A stretch of 46,850 nucleotides of DNA, taken from Candidatus Levyibacteriota bacterium (GTDB taxonomy: Bacteria > Patescibacteriota > Microgenomatia > Levybacterales > UBA12049). Where the stretch lies: assembly GCA_009695045.1 (NCBI GenBank), contig SIBS01000005.1:1-46850 (forward strand), written 5' to 3'. How positions within the stretch are numbered: position 1 is the stretch's first letter; every line of letters starts with the position of its first letter. Position numbers and translations under genes: made by a program. This document shows, in pieces, positions 26,711 through 36,680 of this stretch. The notes beneath the pieces are model-generated. The model made no database searches. It was not told the DNA's origin and saw only the letters and a program-made list of their open reading frames with translations.

Positions 26711-29066
26711 TATTATTACAGCTAGTATCATTGGATTCATTTTGACCATATTACTTTTTTTACCTGTTTTTGTAAAAAACCTATATCCTTTCACGGGAGA
26801 TTTTCAAGTTGCTTGGTTTGAGCCATGGAAAAGCGATTCGATGGTGGGAAATTCACTTACTGTTTCACATAAACCAATTGCAGATGACATATTTCGACAA
26901 TTATATCCATTTAAAACCTTCGCCATGAATCTAGCAAGAAATGGAGAAATTCCACTTTGGAATCCATATGGTGGAGCAGGAATGCCTCTTCTTGCTACGA
27001 TGCATGTAGGATACTTAAACCCTTTTAATATTGTTTTCTTTTTCTTTGATAATGCCAATTCATGGAGAATTCTTATCCTATTGCAACCATTATTTATTTC
27101 ATTATTAACATATCTTTACTGTAGAAAGATTAAGATTTCAAAATCAGGATCTCTATTTGGCACCATTGTATTTATCTTTTCTGGATTTGTTGTTACGAGA
27201 AGTATATATGCAGATTACGATTATTCATTAATAGGACTATTAATTCTATTAAATGCAATAGAATGGTACATGCAGAATAAAAAAGGTCTTTTTCTTATAC
27301 CCATTGGTATATTTTTAACCATTACGTCTACACAGATTCAACTATTTCTATATATCGCAATTAGTACAATGATATATGCAATTTTTCGACTTTATACTCA
27401 AGATAAAGAAAACTTTTTTAAAAAAATGGTCAATATTGGGATATTTTTCTTAATCGGCATTGGATTGAGCGCTATCCAAATTATCCCAACATTTGAACTA
27501 TACCAATATGCCAATATTAATACTGAATCTTCGCTATTTATTATTGAACGTTTTTTACTCCCAATGCAACACTTTATTAGTATAGTTATACCAAACTACT
27601 TTGGCAATCAAGCAACATATAATTATTGGGGCTCTGCTGATTACATAGAAACGGTGTGCGCAATAGGTTCAATCCCAGTTTTATTTATGTTCTATATAAT
27701 TCGTAGCAATACTCGCAATGCACTTGTAATATTTTATGGATTAACAACTTTAACAACTATTCTCTTAACGCTTGATTGGTTTTTTACCCGATTTTTATTT
27801 TCGCTACCAATTCCTATTCTTTCTACTGGAATTCCAAGTCGAATCTTATTTCTTAATACATTTTCATTTTCAATTCTTGGTGCAATGGGATTTGATCAAG
27901 TATTACGAAGGGAAGAAACAATAAAAAATTTTCTTATTAAAAATATTCCATTTTTTATTTTAATTTTATATATAATATGTTTTTCTGGTTATGCATACAT
28001 AAATAAACTCCAATGTAATAACTCTATTATTATAAACTGTCGAGAAATAGCAATGCGCAATTTTATTTTCGAATTTATAATACTATTTCTAGGCTTTATT
28101 TCTATTATTTATAATCTTATATTTAAAAAAAGCTTTTATAAAAATTTATCTTCTTATATATTAATTTTTTGTGTCATTTTTGGAGGACTATATAATAGCT
28201 CTAAATTTCTTCCATTTACTACAAAAAGAAATATATTACCCGAAAATAATATTCTTACATATATTAAAAATAAAAACGAGGTGAATAGATTTTTTGGGAT
28301 CGGAAGCGCTTCTATAAAAACAAATTTTGGTACTTATTATAATTTATTTGATCCAAATTATTATGATCCTTTATATATTAAACGTTATGGAGAGCTTATT
28401 GGTTATGCAAATACTGGATCTATTAAAACTTCCAGAAGTGACGTAGAGATAAACAATGTAAATATTACAAGTAATCAACAAAGGCTTCTTAATTTACTCG
28501 GAACAAAATTATTTATATATAAAAAGATTGAATTATCAAAAGAAATAGATAAAAATATGCAAAATTTATTTTCCGATAAAAACTTTACCATTATGCAAAA
28601 TAAAAAATCTCTTCCAAGAGCATATTTTGTACAGAATGTAAAACAAAAAAGGGAAAAGGTTGAAATACTAAATTCTTTATTTTCACCTGATTTCGATGTA
28701 TATACATCTGCTATCGTAGAAGATGATATTAAAATTAAAAATCATTATATATCTGGAATTGTATCAATTTCTAACTACAAACCAAATCAGGTAACCATAC
28801 AATCAAAATCAAATAACCAAGAATTTTTAGTGCTAAGCGACAATTTTTTTCCAGGATGGAAAGCATTCGTAAATAATAAAGAAGTAAAAATATATCGAAC
28901 TAATTACGCATTTAGAGGTATTATTGTTCCAGCTGGAAATAATATAATTAACTTTTTATATGAACCTTTATCTTTTAAGATTGGTGCACTTACCTCTGGT
29001 TTTTTTCTGCTTGTATACTTACTAGCTCTCTTCTGGCCAAAAATAAGAAGTCAAAAATACAACTGA
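26700..29066 (+). CDS. YfhO-family-like large membrane protein
   Basis: DDIFRQLYPFKTFAMNLARNGEIPLWNPYGGAGMPLLATMHVGYLNPFNIVF, FSGFVVTRS, YFGNQATYNYWG, C-terminal FFPGWKAFVNNKEV plus terminal TM helix. Confidence 0.87.
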   Translation: MKNNIITASIIGFILTILLFLPVFVKNLYPFTGDFQVAWFEPWKSDSMVGNSLTVSHKPIADDIFRQLYPFKTFAMNLARNGEIPLWNPYGGAGMPLLATMHVGYLNPFNIVFFFFDNANSWRILILLQPLFISLLTYLYCRKIKISKSGSLFGTIVFIFSGFVVTRSIYADYDYSLIGLLILLNAIEWYMQNKKGLFLIPIGIFLTITSTQIQLFLYIAISTMIYAIFRLYTQDKENFFKKMVNIGIFFLIGIGLSAIQIIPTFELYQYANINTESSLFIIERFLLPMQHFISIVIPNYFGNQATYNYWGSADYIETVCAIGSIPVLFMFYIIRSNTRNALVIFYGLTTLTTILLTLDWFFTRFLFSLPIPILSTGIPSRILFLNTFSFSILGAMGFDQVLRREETIKNFLIKNIPFFILILYIICFSGYAYINKLQCNNSIIINCREIAMRNFIFEFIILFLGFISIIYNLIFKKSFYKNLSSYILIFCVIFGGLYNSSKFLPFTTKRNILPENNILTYIKNKNEVNRFFGIGSASIKTNFGTYYNLFDPNYYDPLYIKRYGELIGYANTGSIKTSRSDVEINNVNITSNQQRLLNLLGTKLFIYKKIELSKEIDKNMQNLFSDKNFTIMQNKKSLPRAYFVQNVKQKREKVEILNSLFSPDFDVYTSAIVEDDIKIKNHYISGIVSISNYKPNQVTIQSKSNNQEFLVLSDNFFPGWKAFVNNKEVKIYRTNYAFRGIIVPAGNNIINFLYEPLSFKIGALTSGFFLLVYLLALFWPKIRSQKYN

Positions 29067-30245
29067 TAAATATCCAATATGACTATTGTTAAAATAACGA
29101 GCTGAATACCAAAAAACAAAAAGGAAAATTCCATATACATAAATAAGTCGTTTTACGCTTGGTTTTTTTTTGAGAAATATTACAAGCCATGCGAGCGTTG
29201 GTAAACCAAGCATAAATTGCCATATTTGAAATGAATAATAAGCTGATTCATTTGCAATTAAACCAAAAGATAAGAGTAGCTTTCCTAATCCATATCCTGA
29301 AATTGGATAGCTATGCGGTGTATTGCCTGATAAATAAAATATTGTACTATTCAAAAATGCTTTATAATCCCAAATTAAAAATGGACCAATTACAATAGCG
29401 CAAGTAATCGAAAATATAACTAAATTTTTTATAAATACATTTAGTTTTTTCAAATTAAACCATAAAAAGGAAAAATAAAGCGGCAATATGGGCCATATAG
29501 ACTGCTTTACACCGAATGCCAAAGCCATAAAAATAGCACCCATGAAGTAATGCTTTTTATAAAGCAGATAAAAGCTAAAAAAGACGAATCCAAACATAAA
29601 CATATCTGATCTTCCCTCTAATGTGTAACTCAATATTGCTGGATTAAAAGCCATAAGAATAATAAATAGAGACCTTTTTTCTTTATCTTTTATAAGAAAT
29701 CCTCCAAGAATTAAAACAGAAAAAAACAAAAACAAAAGTGGGATTCTTCCATCAAAATAACCAATTGTATGATTACTAATATAGTAAAACGGCAAAGCAA
29801 ATATTAAATAAAGAGGTTGATTTACAAAATGATAAAGTGCTGGATTAATTTCTGTAGATGAATAATTCCACGCTTCCATAGGTGTACCAAAATAAGTAGC
29901 GGCATATGGATTTTTTCCATGTATTAGATATCTAATTGCCGCCTCTTGTTGCAATATAATATCGTGAATCATGTATACGGGCGCTGTCTGATGCCTTACG
30001 ATAATTGCAGAGATAAAAGTAGCTCCCAAAATAAAAATAATGCTTAACCATAAAATTACTTGCTTAAGATTTGTTCGTATCGATTCTTTAATAGAAATTA
30101 CATCTAGCAATAGATGCGAACCAAGTAGAAGAAAAATCAAAGTAAATAACCAGTATGGAGTTTCTCCTGGACCAATTCGATGCTCCATAATAAATGGAGT
30201 CACTAAGCAAAATAATAAAATACTACTCAGGGAAATGTTTGTCAT
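29022..30245 (-). CDS. GT87-like polytopic membrane glycosyltransferase
   Basis: Likely start at Met15 of the 30287 ORF (overlapping upstream gene). HDIILQQEAAIRYLIHGKNPYAATYFGTPM, MAFNPAILSYTLEGRSDMFMFGFVFFSFYLL, FGVKQSIWPILPLYF. Confidence 0.72.
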   Translation of the reverse strand: MTNISLSSILLFCLVTPFIMEHRIGPGETPYWLFTLIFLLLGSHLLLDVISIKESIRTNLKQVILWLSIIFILGATFISAIIVRHQTAPVYMIHDIILQQEAAIRYLIHGKNPYAATYFGTPMEAWNYSSTEINPALYHFVNQPLYLIFALPFYYISNHTIGYFDGRIPLLFLFFSVLILGGFLIKDKEKRSLFIILMAFNPAILSYTLEGRSDMFMFGFVFFSFYLLYKKHYFMGAIFMALAFGVKQSIWPILPLYFSFLWFNLKKLNVFIKNLVIFSITCAIVIGPFLIWDYKAFLNSTIFYLSGNTPHSYPISGYGLGKLLLSFGLIANESAYYSFQIWQFMLGLPTLAWLVIFLKKKPSVKRLIYVYGIFLFVFWYSARYFNNSHIGYLSVVFLTSYFWPEES

Positions 30246-30246
30246 A

Positions 30247-31740
30247 TTATTTATGATACCACTCTTCTGTAGATTTGTAGATAGCACTTGGATTTACAAA
30301 TGCCCATCTATCACTATTAAGTTCATTATTAGAAGATCTATTTAAATCAAACAACGCATATCCACCATCACTATTGGTAATTATAGGAAATCTAATCACA
30401 TCTTTATCTGTTTTAGTTGTTATTCCAATTCTTCTACCCTTATCTGAAATCTTTCCTTCAAAATAAAGAAATAAGACCAAAGGAAGGCTTTTATCTGTAC
30501 TACGCAAATCTTTATCATAAATTGAAAATGATTCGTTTGGATATTTTCTAATTAAATTTGCAATTAAAATTCTTGAATTTACTGCAGATAAATTTGATCC
30601 ACCATTTATTTCTAATCTATCCCTATAAAGCGTTGCTCCAATTATAAAAAAGAATAATATAATTGAGATAAAGCGATTGTATTTATATAATATATAAATA
30701 AAATAACTTGTTAATATTAATATAAATGGATGCATAAAAACTAAGTAACTATCATATAATGGAGTTCTTGTATAACGAATCATAATAAACATACCAAGTA
30801 CGCTTATACAAATAATTAGAATTTCCTGTGTAATTTTTTTCTTCAAAAGAAGATATATAAATATTGTGATAATTCCAAATATTTCAATATAACCCATAAC
30901 TTTGTATCCACCAATTACGTGTGCCCATGACGTCGGAATAAAAATGCTCCCAAAAGTTAACCATCTACGCCCGAGTACGTCTAGAGAGATTTTATATTGG
31001 TCATGAAAATAATACCAAAACATATTTCTTATATTGAACCAGTCATTATTTGCATCATATGTAATTATTGATAATAATGGGATAATACCACCTAATATAA
31101 TAACTAAAATATTTCTAATATTTAATGCACGAGTAATTCCGAGGGTAATCAATAATAATACTCCAAGCGCAACCCCCTGCAAATGAATAGATACAGATAG
31201 CCCTATGCAAAAGCTTAAAAAAAATAAATATTTAGTCTTTTTTGTTCTCACAAAAAAAATCATATTAAGTATCCCAAGAAGTCCAAGTATGGCATGCGGC
31301 GATTGATTGGTTAGATTTACAGATTGAGCAATTTGAGCTGTTGATATTGCCGCAAAAAATCCAAATAATAAACCGAACCATGGTCCATTAAATTGCTTTC
31401 CCACATATATACACATGCCAACAAAAAATACATAAATTATGGTAATAAAAATCCATGGAGAATAAATAGAGTTTGGATACAGACTAAGAGGTATCATAAG
31501 AAGCCAGTACCATTCTCCACCAGTTTGAAATGGACCAGCAGATGAAAATGGACCAAGAAGTGGTAATTTATGATTATCTAATGCATATTTAGAGATAATC
31601 GCATCATGAGCTTGATCATAAGCTAATCCCCATCTATTTTCATAGTTATAAAATCGTAGAAAAATTGCAAACATTACGATACAAGAAGCAAAAATTAAAA
31701 ACTTATTTGCAGAAAACTTTTTAACTATGTTTTTCATCAA
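30247..31740 (-). CDS. GT39-like polytopic membrane glycosyltransferase
   Basis: FLRFYNYENRWGLAYDQAHDAIISKYALDNHKLPLLGPFSSAGPFQTGGEWYWLLMIPL; multi-TM. Confidence 0.75.
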   Translation of the reverse strand: MMKNIVKKFSANKFLIFASCIVMFAIFLRFYNYENRWGLAYDQAHDAIISKYALDNHKLPLLGPFSSAGPFQTGGEWYWLLMIPLSLYPNSIYSPWIFITIIYVFFVGMCIYVGKQFNGPWFGLLFGFFAAISTAQIAQSVNLTNQSPHAILGLLGILNMIFFVRTKKTKYLFFLSFCIGLSVSIHLQGVALGVLLLITLGITRALNIRNILVIILGGIIPLLSIITYDANNDWFNIRNMFWYYFHDQYKISLDVLGRRWLTFGSIFIPTSWAHVIGGYKVMGYIEIFGIITIFIYLLLKKKITQEILIICISVLGMFIMIRYTRTPLYDSYLVFMHPFILILTSYFIYILYKYNRFISIILFFFIIGATLYRDRLEINGGSNLSAVNSRILIANLIRKYPNESFSIYDKDLRSTDKSLPLVLFLYFEGKISDKGRRIGITTKTDKDVIRFPIITNSDGGYALFDLNRSSNNELNSDRWAFVNPSAIYKSTEEWYHK

Positions 31741-32447
31741 TCTACAAATCTATATTTTAAAAGAGTCCATAATGCTATAATTCCATCTTTTATCGTATTT
31801 AGCTTTTTTCCTTGATCATATCCACGAGGAGTTGTTGTAATTGGAATTTCCAAAATATAATATTTTCTTTTTAATAATTTTGCTGTGATTTCAGGCTCAA
31901 AATCAAAACTTTTAGAATTTAATTTCATTCCAGCTATAATCTTTTTAGGGAAAATTTTGTATCCAGTTTCCATATCCGTAAGCCATTGACCATAAAGAAT
32001 ACTCGTAACTAAACTCAGGAATCTATTTCCAAAATAATGAATAAAAAATAAAGTATTATTTTCTTCTTTATATATATTTGGCCTTCTTTTTAAACGAGTG
32101 CCATATACAACTTGTGCTTTTCCTGCAATAATTGGCTGAAGAAGTTTATGTATATATTTAGGATCATATTCTAAATCAGCATCTTGAACAATAATATAAT
32201 CTCCTGTTGTCTTTTTTATCCCACTTAAGACAGCCGCACCTTTACCTTGATTTCTTGTATGTATAATAAGAATTATATTTTTATATTTCATGTTTTTTAT
32301 CTTTTCTACTGTTGAATCTATAGATCCATCATCAATTACAATAATCTCTTTCTCAACGCCACGTAAATCTAGTTTTATAATTTTATCTAAAACCTGAATT
32401 ATAGTTCTCTCCTCGTTAAATGTTGGGATAATAATTGATAATTTCAT
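31737..32447 (-). CDS. glycosyltransferase family 2, DPM1-like polyprenyl-phosphate sugar synthase
   Basis: LSIIIPTFNEERTIIQVLDKI, IVIDDGSIDST, NQGKGAAVLSGIKKTTGDYIIVQDADLEYDPKYI, DMETGYKIFPKK. Confidence 0.92.
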   Translation of the reverse strand: MKLSIIIPTFNEERTIIQVLDKIIKLDLRGVEKEIIVIDDGSIDSTVEKIKNMKYKNIILIIHTRNQGKGAAVLSGIKKTTGDYIIVQDADLEYDPKYIHKLLQPIIAGKAQVVYGTRLKRRPNIYKEENNTLFFIHYFGNRFLSLVTSILYGQWLTDMETGYKIFPKKIIAGMKLNSKSFDFEPEITAKLLKRKYYILEIPITTTPRGYDQGKKLNTIKDGIIALWTLLKYRFVD

Positions 32448-33364
32448 TTCTTAAAAAGTGATAATATATTTTTATCTGAAATAATTTTTTTATTTCTTAA
32501 TGTTATATTTTCTAATAAAATAATAGGAATATAAAAAAATGCTTTTAAAAAACCGATAAAAAATGCTAAATTTACATTTTTTAACGCTATCAAAAAATGA
32601 TAAGGCAACCATAATGCGTGACTCATGCAAAGTTCTACATCGGTGATATTTTTCCATACAAAAATAAACTGATTTTTGTATGCTGTAGTCTTAATGTACT
32701 GAGAGTTAAACTTTTTCCGTATTGCTCCCTCTTCATGTTCATGTATAACTTTACTTTGTTTCTCAAAATGAACTTCATATCCTAATTTCCATGCTCGATA
32801 TGAAATATCTATATCTTCCCAATAAAAGGGGTAATATGCGGAGCTAAATCCACCAAGTTTTTCCCAGATACTTTTTCGAAATGCACCACTTCCTCCACTT
32901 ACCCATAGTGTATTTTTCTTATCTAATTCCCCAGCACTATGTTGAAAAAATCCTCGAGTCCAACTACCAATTCCCCGACCTCTTTGAATTATTTCTCCAT
33001 TTTCAATACTCTTATCTAAACAACCTACAGCAAAAACTTTTTCATTTTCAAAATGAAATAATAATGGTTTAATAAAATCCAGATCAGGCCGAACATCGCT
33101 ATTTAATAAAATAATAATATCTCCAATAGATTTTTTAACTGCAATATTTACCGAATCTGCAAAACCAATATTTTTATTGTTTTCAATTATTATAATATTA
33201 TTTTTAAATGAATTAAGAACTGAAAGACTATTGTCCACTGAGCAATCATCAATAATAATTATTTCTGAATTTTTATATTTTTTAATAGAATTAATAACAG
33301 CAGGGATATTTTTTTTAAGCAACATAGAACCATTATAATTTGGAATAATAATACTTATTTTCAT
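32444..33364 (-). CDS. glycosyltransferase family 2 (rhamnosyltransferase-like)
   Basis: ISIIIPNYNGSMLLKKNIPAVI, IIIDDCSVDNSL, GDIIILLNSDVRPD, WVSGGSGAFRKSIWEKLGGFSSAYYPFYWEDIDISYRAWKLGYEV. Confidence 0.93.
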   Translation of the reverse strand: MKISIIIPNYNGSMLLKKNIPAVINSIKKYKNSEIIIIDDCSVDNSLSVLNSFKNNIIIIENNKNIGFADSVNIAVKKSIGDIIILLNSDVRPDLDFIKPLLFHFENEKVFAVGCLDKSIENGEIIQRGRGIGSWTRGFFQHSAGELDKKNTLWVSGGSGAFRKSIWEKLGGFSSAYYPFYWEDIDISYRAWKLGYEVHFEKQSKVIHEHEEGAIRKKFNSQYIKTTAYKNQFIFVWKNITDVELCMSHALWLPYHFLIALKNVNLAFFIGFLKAFFYIPIILLENITLRNKKIISDKNILSLFKK

Positions 33365-35613
33365 AGTAATGTATTATAAAAAACAACCGTATGTTTTCCA
33401 TCTGGAATTAGTACCCCTCTAAAATTATAATTTGCTAACTCAATTTTTGCATTATTTTCATCTATTTTTACCTTCCAAGTTGGATAATAACTATCAGTTA
33501 GAATTAAATAAGAGTTCCCACTATTTTCAGTTTTAATTACTATTTTATTTGCTGCATATTCAGTTATTTTTACCTTACCATTATTAGTTGAAAGCTTTAT
33601 GTGATTATTAAATCTTTTATTATCAGTCAACATATTTTTTTCGATAATTATCATATTATTTAAATTCGTATTATTTTTATCAAATAAAGCATTTATTGAA
33701 TCTTGTCTACTATTTGTTAAAAAAAATGATTGAACTATGTAAGCTCGTGGAAATACATTCCTATTTTCATAAACGCGCGTTTGTCCCTCTTGAAAAACTT
33801 TCCTAAGCTTTGGTGAAATTATATCAGAAAGACTCAATATATATTTAACTCCAATCATATCTATAATTCTTGAATCATAATTTTTTGGCGTGATTATTCT
33901 ATTAAATCCAAAAGGTGGACTAATATTGGGCTCCCCTCTTTCAGAAGCAGATATTAATTCCCCATATCGCCTTAAATATAAGGGATCATAACCATCTACT
34001 GTTTGCAATTTATACATTATAGAAAAATTTGGAGGAAGGATTCTATTATCAAGAGACATTATTCTATAATTTCCAGCATTTTTTTGCAAAAATTCTATAG
34101 TTTTAGTAGATGGAAATATATATTTATTACTTATAAAAGGCAAGAATTTATCTGCCAGTCTAAAAATATCAAAAAATGTAATTAAAATAAGTAAAACTAT
34201 AATTACTTTATTAATTACTTTATTTTTATATAATTGATTAATAAATAGAAAAAAACTACTAAGAATAAAGATAATTGACGGAAATAATAAATTCCGCTTT
34301 GTTATATCTAATAATTCTTTCGATACATTAATTTGATTACTATAAACACTTATCCATATACTTACAAAAATAATAATAAATATCACTATTGAGGTATTTA
34401 TAGATTTTTTTTTCTTAAGCCAATAGTCAAATCCTAATGCGGATAAAATTGCTAATGCGAAATCTGCTATGAGAATAAGACGCGTAGGCTGACTTGTAGA
34501 TATAAAAGGGATATTTAAAATATATGGAATCCTAGCAATTAAATTATCAATTGAAAAAATTAGTGATATTAGAAAAATAAAAGTAAAAAATAATACCTTA
34601 TTATCACGTCTATACATAATTCCATAAAGTGACATTATGAGAGGTATTATTCCAATATATCCAATAAATTCCGCATAATTCCACTCTCCCCAATAATTAA
34701 GAGTTGCAGGGTTTCCAAAAAAGTCTGGTATAAAAAACTGAACAATATTTTGAAATGGAACAAACCATCCATTCCTACCAAATGCTTGATCGAGATCTCT
34801 TGCAGAAAGTAAAATAAACTGAAATGTTGAAATCAATTGAAATAATACAATCAATAAAATAATTATATTTAAAAAACAAAAATATATTATTTTTTTCCCG
34901 CTTGATTTTAATTGCCAAAATCTTATAAATAAATACACATTGCTTATAATAATTGAGTAGAATAAAATTTGAAGATGACCAGCCAAGATAGAGCAAATTT
35001 GCGCAAAGATATATATAAAAATCCATTTTTTTGAAAATTTCTGCAATAATCTTTCTTTTGCTAACAAAATTAATGGCAACCATAATAATACATTAAATAT
35101 TATGTTCCACTGCATCCATGCAATACTACTTCCAGAAAAAGCGAAAACAAATCCACCCAAAAAAGCTGATGCTCTTTCCAATTTTAAAAATCGCAAGTAC
35201 AAATACATAAAAATACTTCCCAATAAAGGCTGTAAAATTATCAATAATGTCCATCCATAATTAAAAGACATAAATAAAAAAACTATATTAAGTGGATATA
35301 GAGATGCTGATTGAAAATTAGCTAAATGAGGAGTGCCTGAAAAATTATAAGGATTCCACAGGGGAAGTTGAAATTTCTTTTCTAAATTTATTGACAAATA
35401 TCTCCATGGATATTGCTGCCTAACTGGATCTGTAATTAAAAAATTTTTAAATGGGATTCCATTTGGATAATCTTTAGCATATAAATCTCTGAATGGATGA
35501 TAAAGTCCAACAATAGTATCTGCCGGAATAGGTAGTCTCGCCGACATGAAAACAGGTCTAAAAAATATTAAAGAAATTGTTATTAAAAAAAATAAAGATA
35601 AATACTTTTGCAT
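33361..35613 (-). CDS. YfhO-family-like large membrane protein (ends without a terminal TM helix)
   Basis: TDPVRQQYPWRYLSINLEKKFQLPLWNPYNFSGTPHLANFQSASLYPLNIVF, FAFSGSSIAWMQWN, DFFGNPATLNYWGEW, C-terminal SYYPTWKVKIDENN...FRGVLIPDGKHTVVFYNTLL*. Confidence 0.87.
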   Translation of the reverse strand: MQKYLSLFFLITISLIFFRPVFMSARLPIPADTIVGLYHPFRDLYAKDYPNGIPFKNFLITDPVRQQYPWRYLSINLEKKFQLPLWNPYNFSGTPHLANFQSASLYPLNIVFLFMSFNYGWTLLIILQPLLGSIFMYLYLRFLKLERASAFLGGFVFAFSGSSIAWMQWNIIFNVLLWLPLILLAKERLLQKFSKKWIFIYIFAQICSILAGHLQILFYSIIISNVYLFIRFWQLKSSGKKIIYFCFLNIIILLIVLFQLISTFQFILLSARDLDQAFGRNGWFVPFQNIVQFFIPDFFGNPATLNYWGEWNYAEFIGYIGIIPLIMSLYGIMYRRDNKVLFFTFIFLISLIFSIDNLIARIPYILNIPFISTSQPTRLILIADFALAILSALGFDYWLKKKKSINTSIVIFIIIFVSIWISVYSNQINVSKELLDITKRNLLFPSIIFILSSFFLFINQLYKNKVINKVIIVLLILITFFDIFRLADKFLPFISNKYIFPSTKTIEFLQKNAGNYRIMSLDNRILPPNFSIMYKLQTVDGYDPLYLRRYGELISASERGEPNISPPFGFNRIITPKNYDSRIIDMIGVKYILSLSDIISPKLRKVFQEGQTRVYENRNVFPRAYIVQSFFLTNSRQDSINALFDKNNTNLNNMIIIEKNMLTDNKRFNNHIKLSTNNGKVKITEYAANKIVIKTENSGNSYLILTDSYYPTWKVKIDENNAKIELANYNFRGVLIPDGKHTVVFYNTLL

Positions 35614-36680
35614 TATATATGTATCATTGATAATGCTTTACTTTTAAATTTTTGGGCATTAAAATTCAAAGCTTTTTTTTGTGCAGAAACAGAAAGTTTT
35701 TTCATCGTATCTTCAGAATTCATAAGCTGCTTTGTAAATGTTATAAGTTCGTCAATCGTATTCCAAAGATACCCATTCTTATCACTATCTATAATCTCTC
35801 GCTGTCCACCTGCATTAACAACTACTGGTATAGCCCCAGCACTCATTGCTTCTACTGTTGACATACCAAAATGTTCTGCATTTTCAGGATGATTTTCCAG
35901 ATCTTCACCAAAACCAGACGCATGCCAATAAATTTTTGATCTTGAGTACCATTCCCATAATATCTGGCTTGAAGGATTTATAATAAATTCTATGGGAAAC
36001 CCTTCCGCAAGTGACTGTAATTTTTTGAAACGCTCTGCGTCTTCCTCCCTAAGACTGACAACAAGAATAAAATTCCAATTCTTAATTTTTTTACCCACCA
36101 TTTTTTTAAAAGATTTTATCAGAACATCATGTTTTTTATAATTAGTTCCTTCATTAGTTATACCAAATCTTCCAACAGTTAAGATTATATTTTCCTTTGG
36201 AAGATTTTTAACTTTATTTTCTATAGGTGGATATAATAATTCACTAATTATACCAAAATTATTATCTATATAATTTTTTGTAAATTTTGAATTGCAAAAT
36301 ACTTGAGTAACCCTAGACATTTTAATTCTATTTTTTAAAGATCGCCCATTAACCCATTCCACTGGAAACTGGAAATGAACAAATAGTTTCGATAAAACCA
36401 ATGGTATACTACCATCACTTAGAATTATTATTGCGTCATATTTTTTACTTTCTAATAATCTTTTCCAAATAGATATTTTTATAGAAAAAATATTTTCTGA
36501 TATTAAAACACCTGAAAGATCTAGGCCGAATTTATCTTCAGCTCGATCAAGTATAGAATTATCATCCCAAAAAATCGTTACATTATGCAATTCTTGTACC
36601 AAGCAATATGCTAATGTTAAAATATATTTTTCACCTCCCGTTAAGCTATCGAGATATGGATTGAAAATTCCTATATTCAT
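35613..36680 (-). CDS. glycosyltransferase family 4 (ALG11-like organisation)
   Basis: IFNPYLDSLTGGEKYILTLAYCL, VFCNSKFTKNYID, LYPPIENKV, ILTVGRFG, IYWHASGFGEDLENHPENAEHFGMSTVEAMSAGAIPVVVNAGGQREII. Confidence 0.9.
   Translation of the reverse strand: MNIGIFNPYLDSLTGGEKYILTLAYCLVQELHNVTIFWDDNSILDRAEDKFGLDLSGVLISENIFSIKISIWKRLLESKKYDAIIILSDGSIPLVLSKLFVHFQFPVEWVNGRSLKNRIKMSRVTQVFCNSKFTKNYIDNNFGIISELLYPPIENKVKNLPKENIILTVGRFGITNEGTNYKKHDVLIKSFKKMVGKKIKNWNFILVVSLREEDAERFKKLQSLAEGFPIEFIINPSSQILWEWYSRSKIYWHASGFGEDLENHPENAEHFGMSTVEAMSAGAIPVVVNAGGQREIIDSDKNGYLWNTIDELITFTKQLMNSEDTMKKLSVSAQKKALNFNAQKFKSKALSMIHI

Noticed and set aside
30040-30345. 101-aa plus-strand ORF
   Set aside because: Antisense to two good minus-strand genes (29022-30245 and 30247-31740).
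34775-35083. 102-aa ORF within the YfhO-like gene
   Set aside because: Alternate-frame ORF of an AT-rich membrane gene; low-complexity composition.
35608-35892. 94-aa plus-strand ORF
   Set aside because: Antisense to the GT4 gene 35613-36680, which has clear GT4 motifs.
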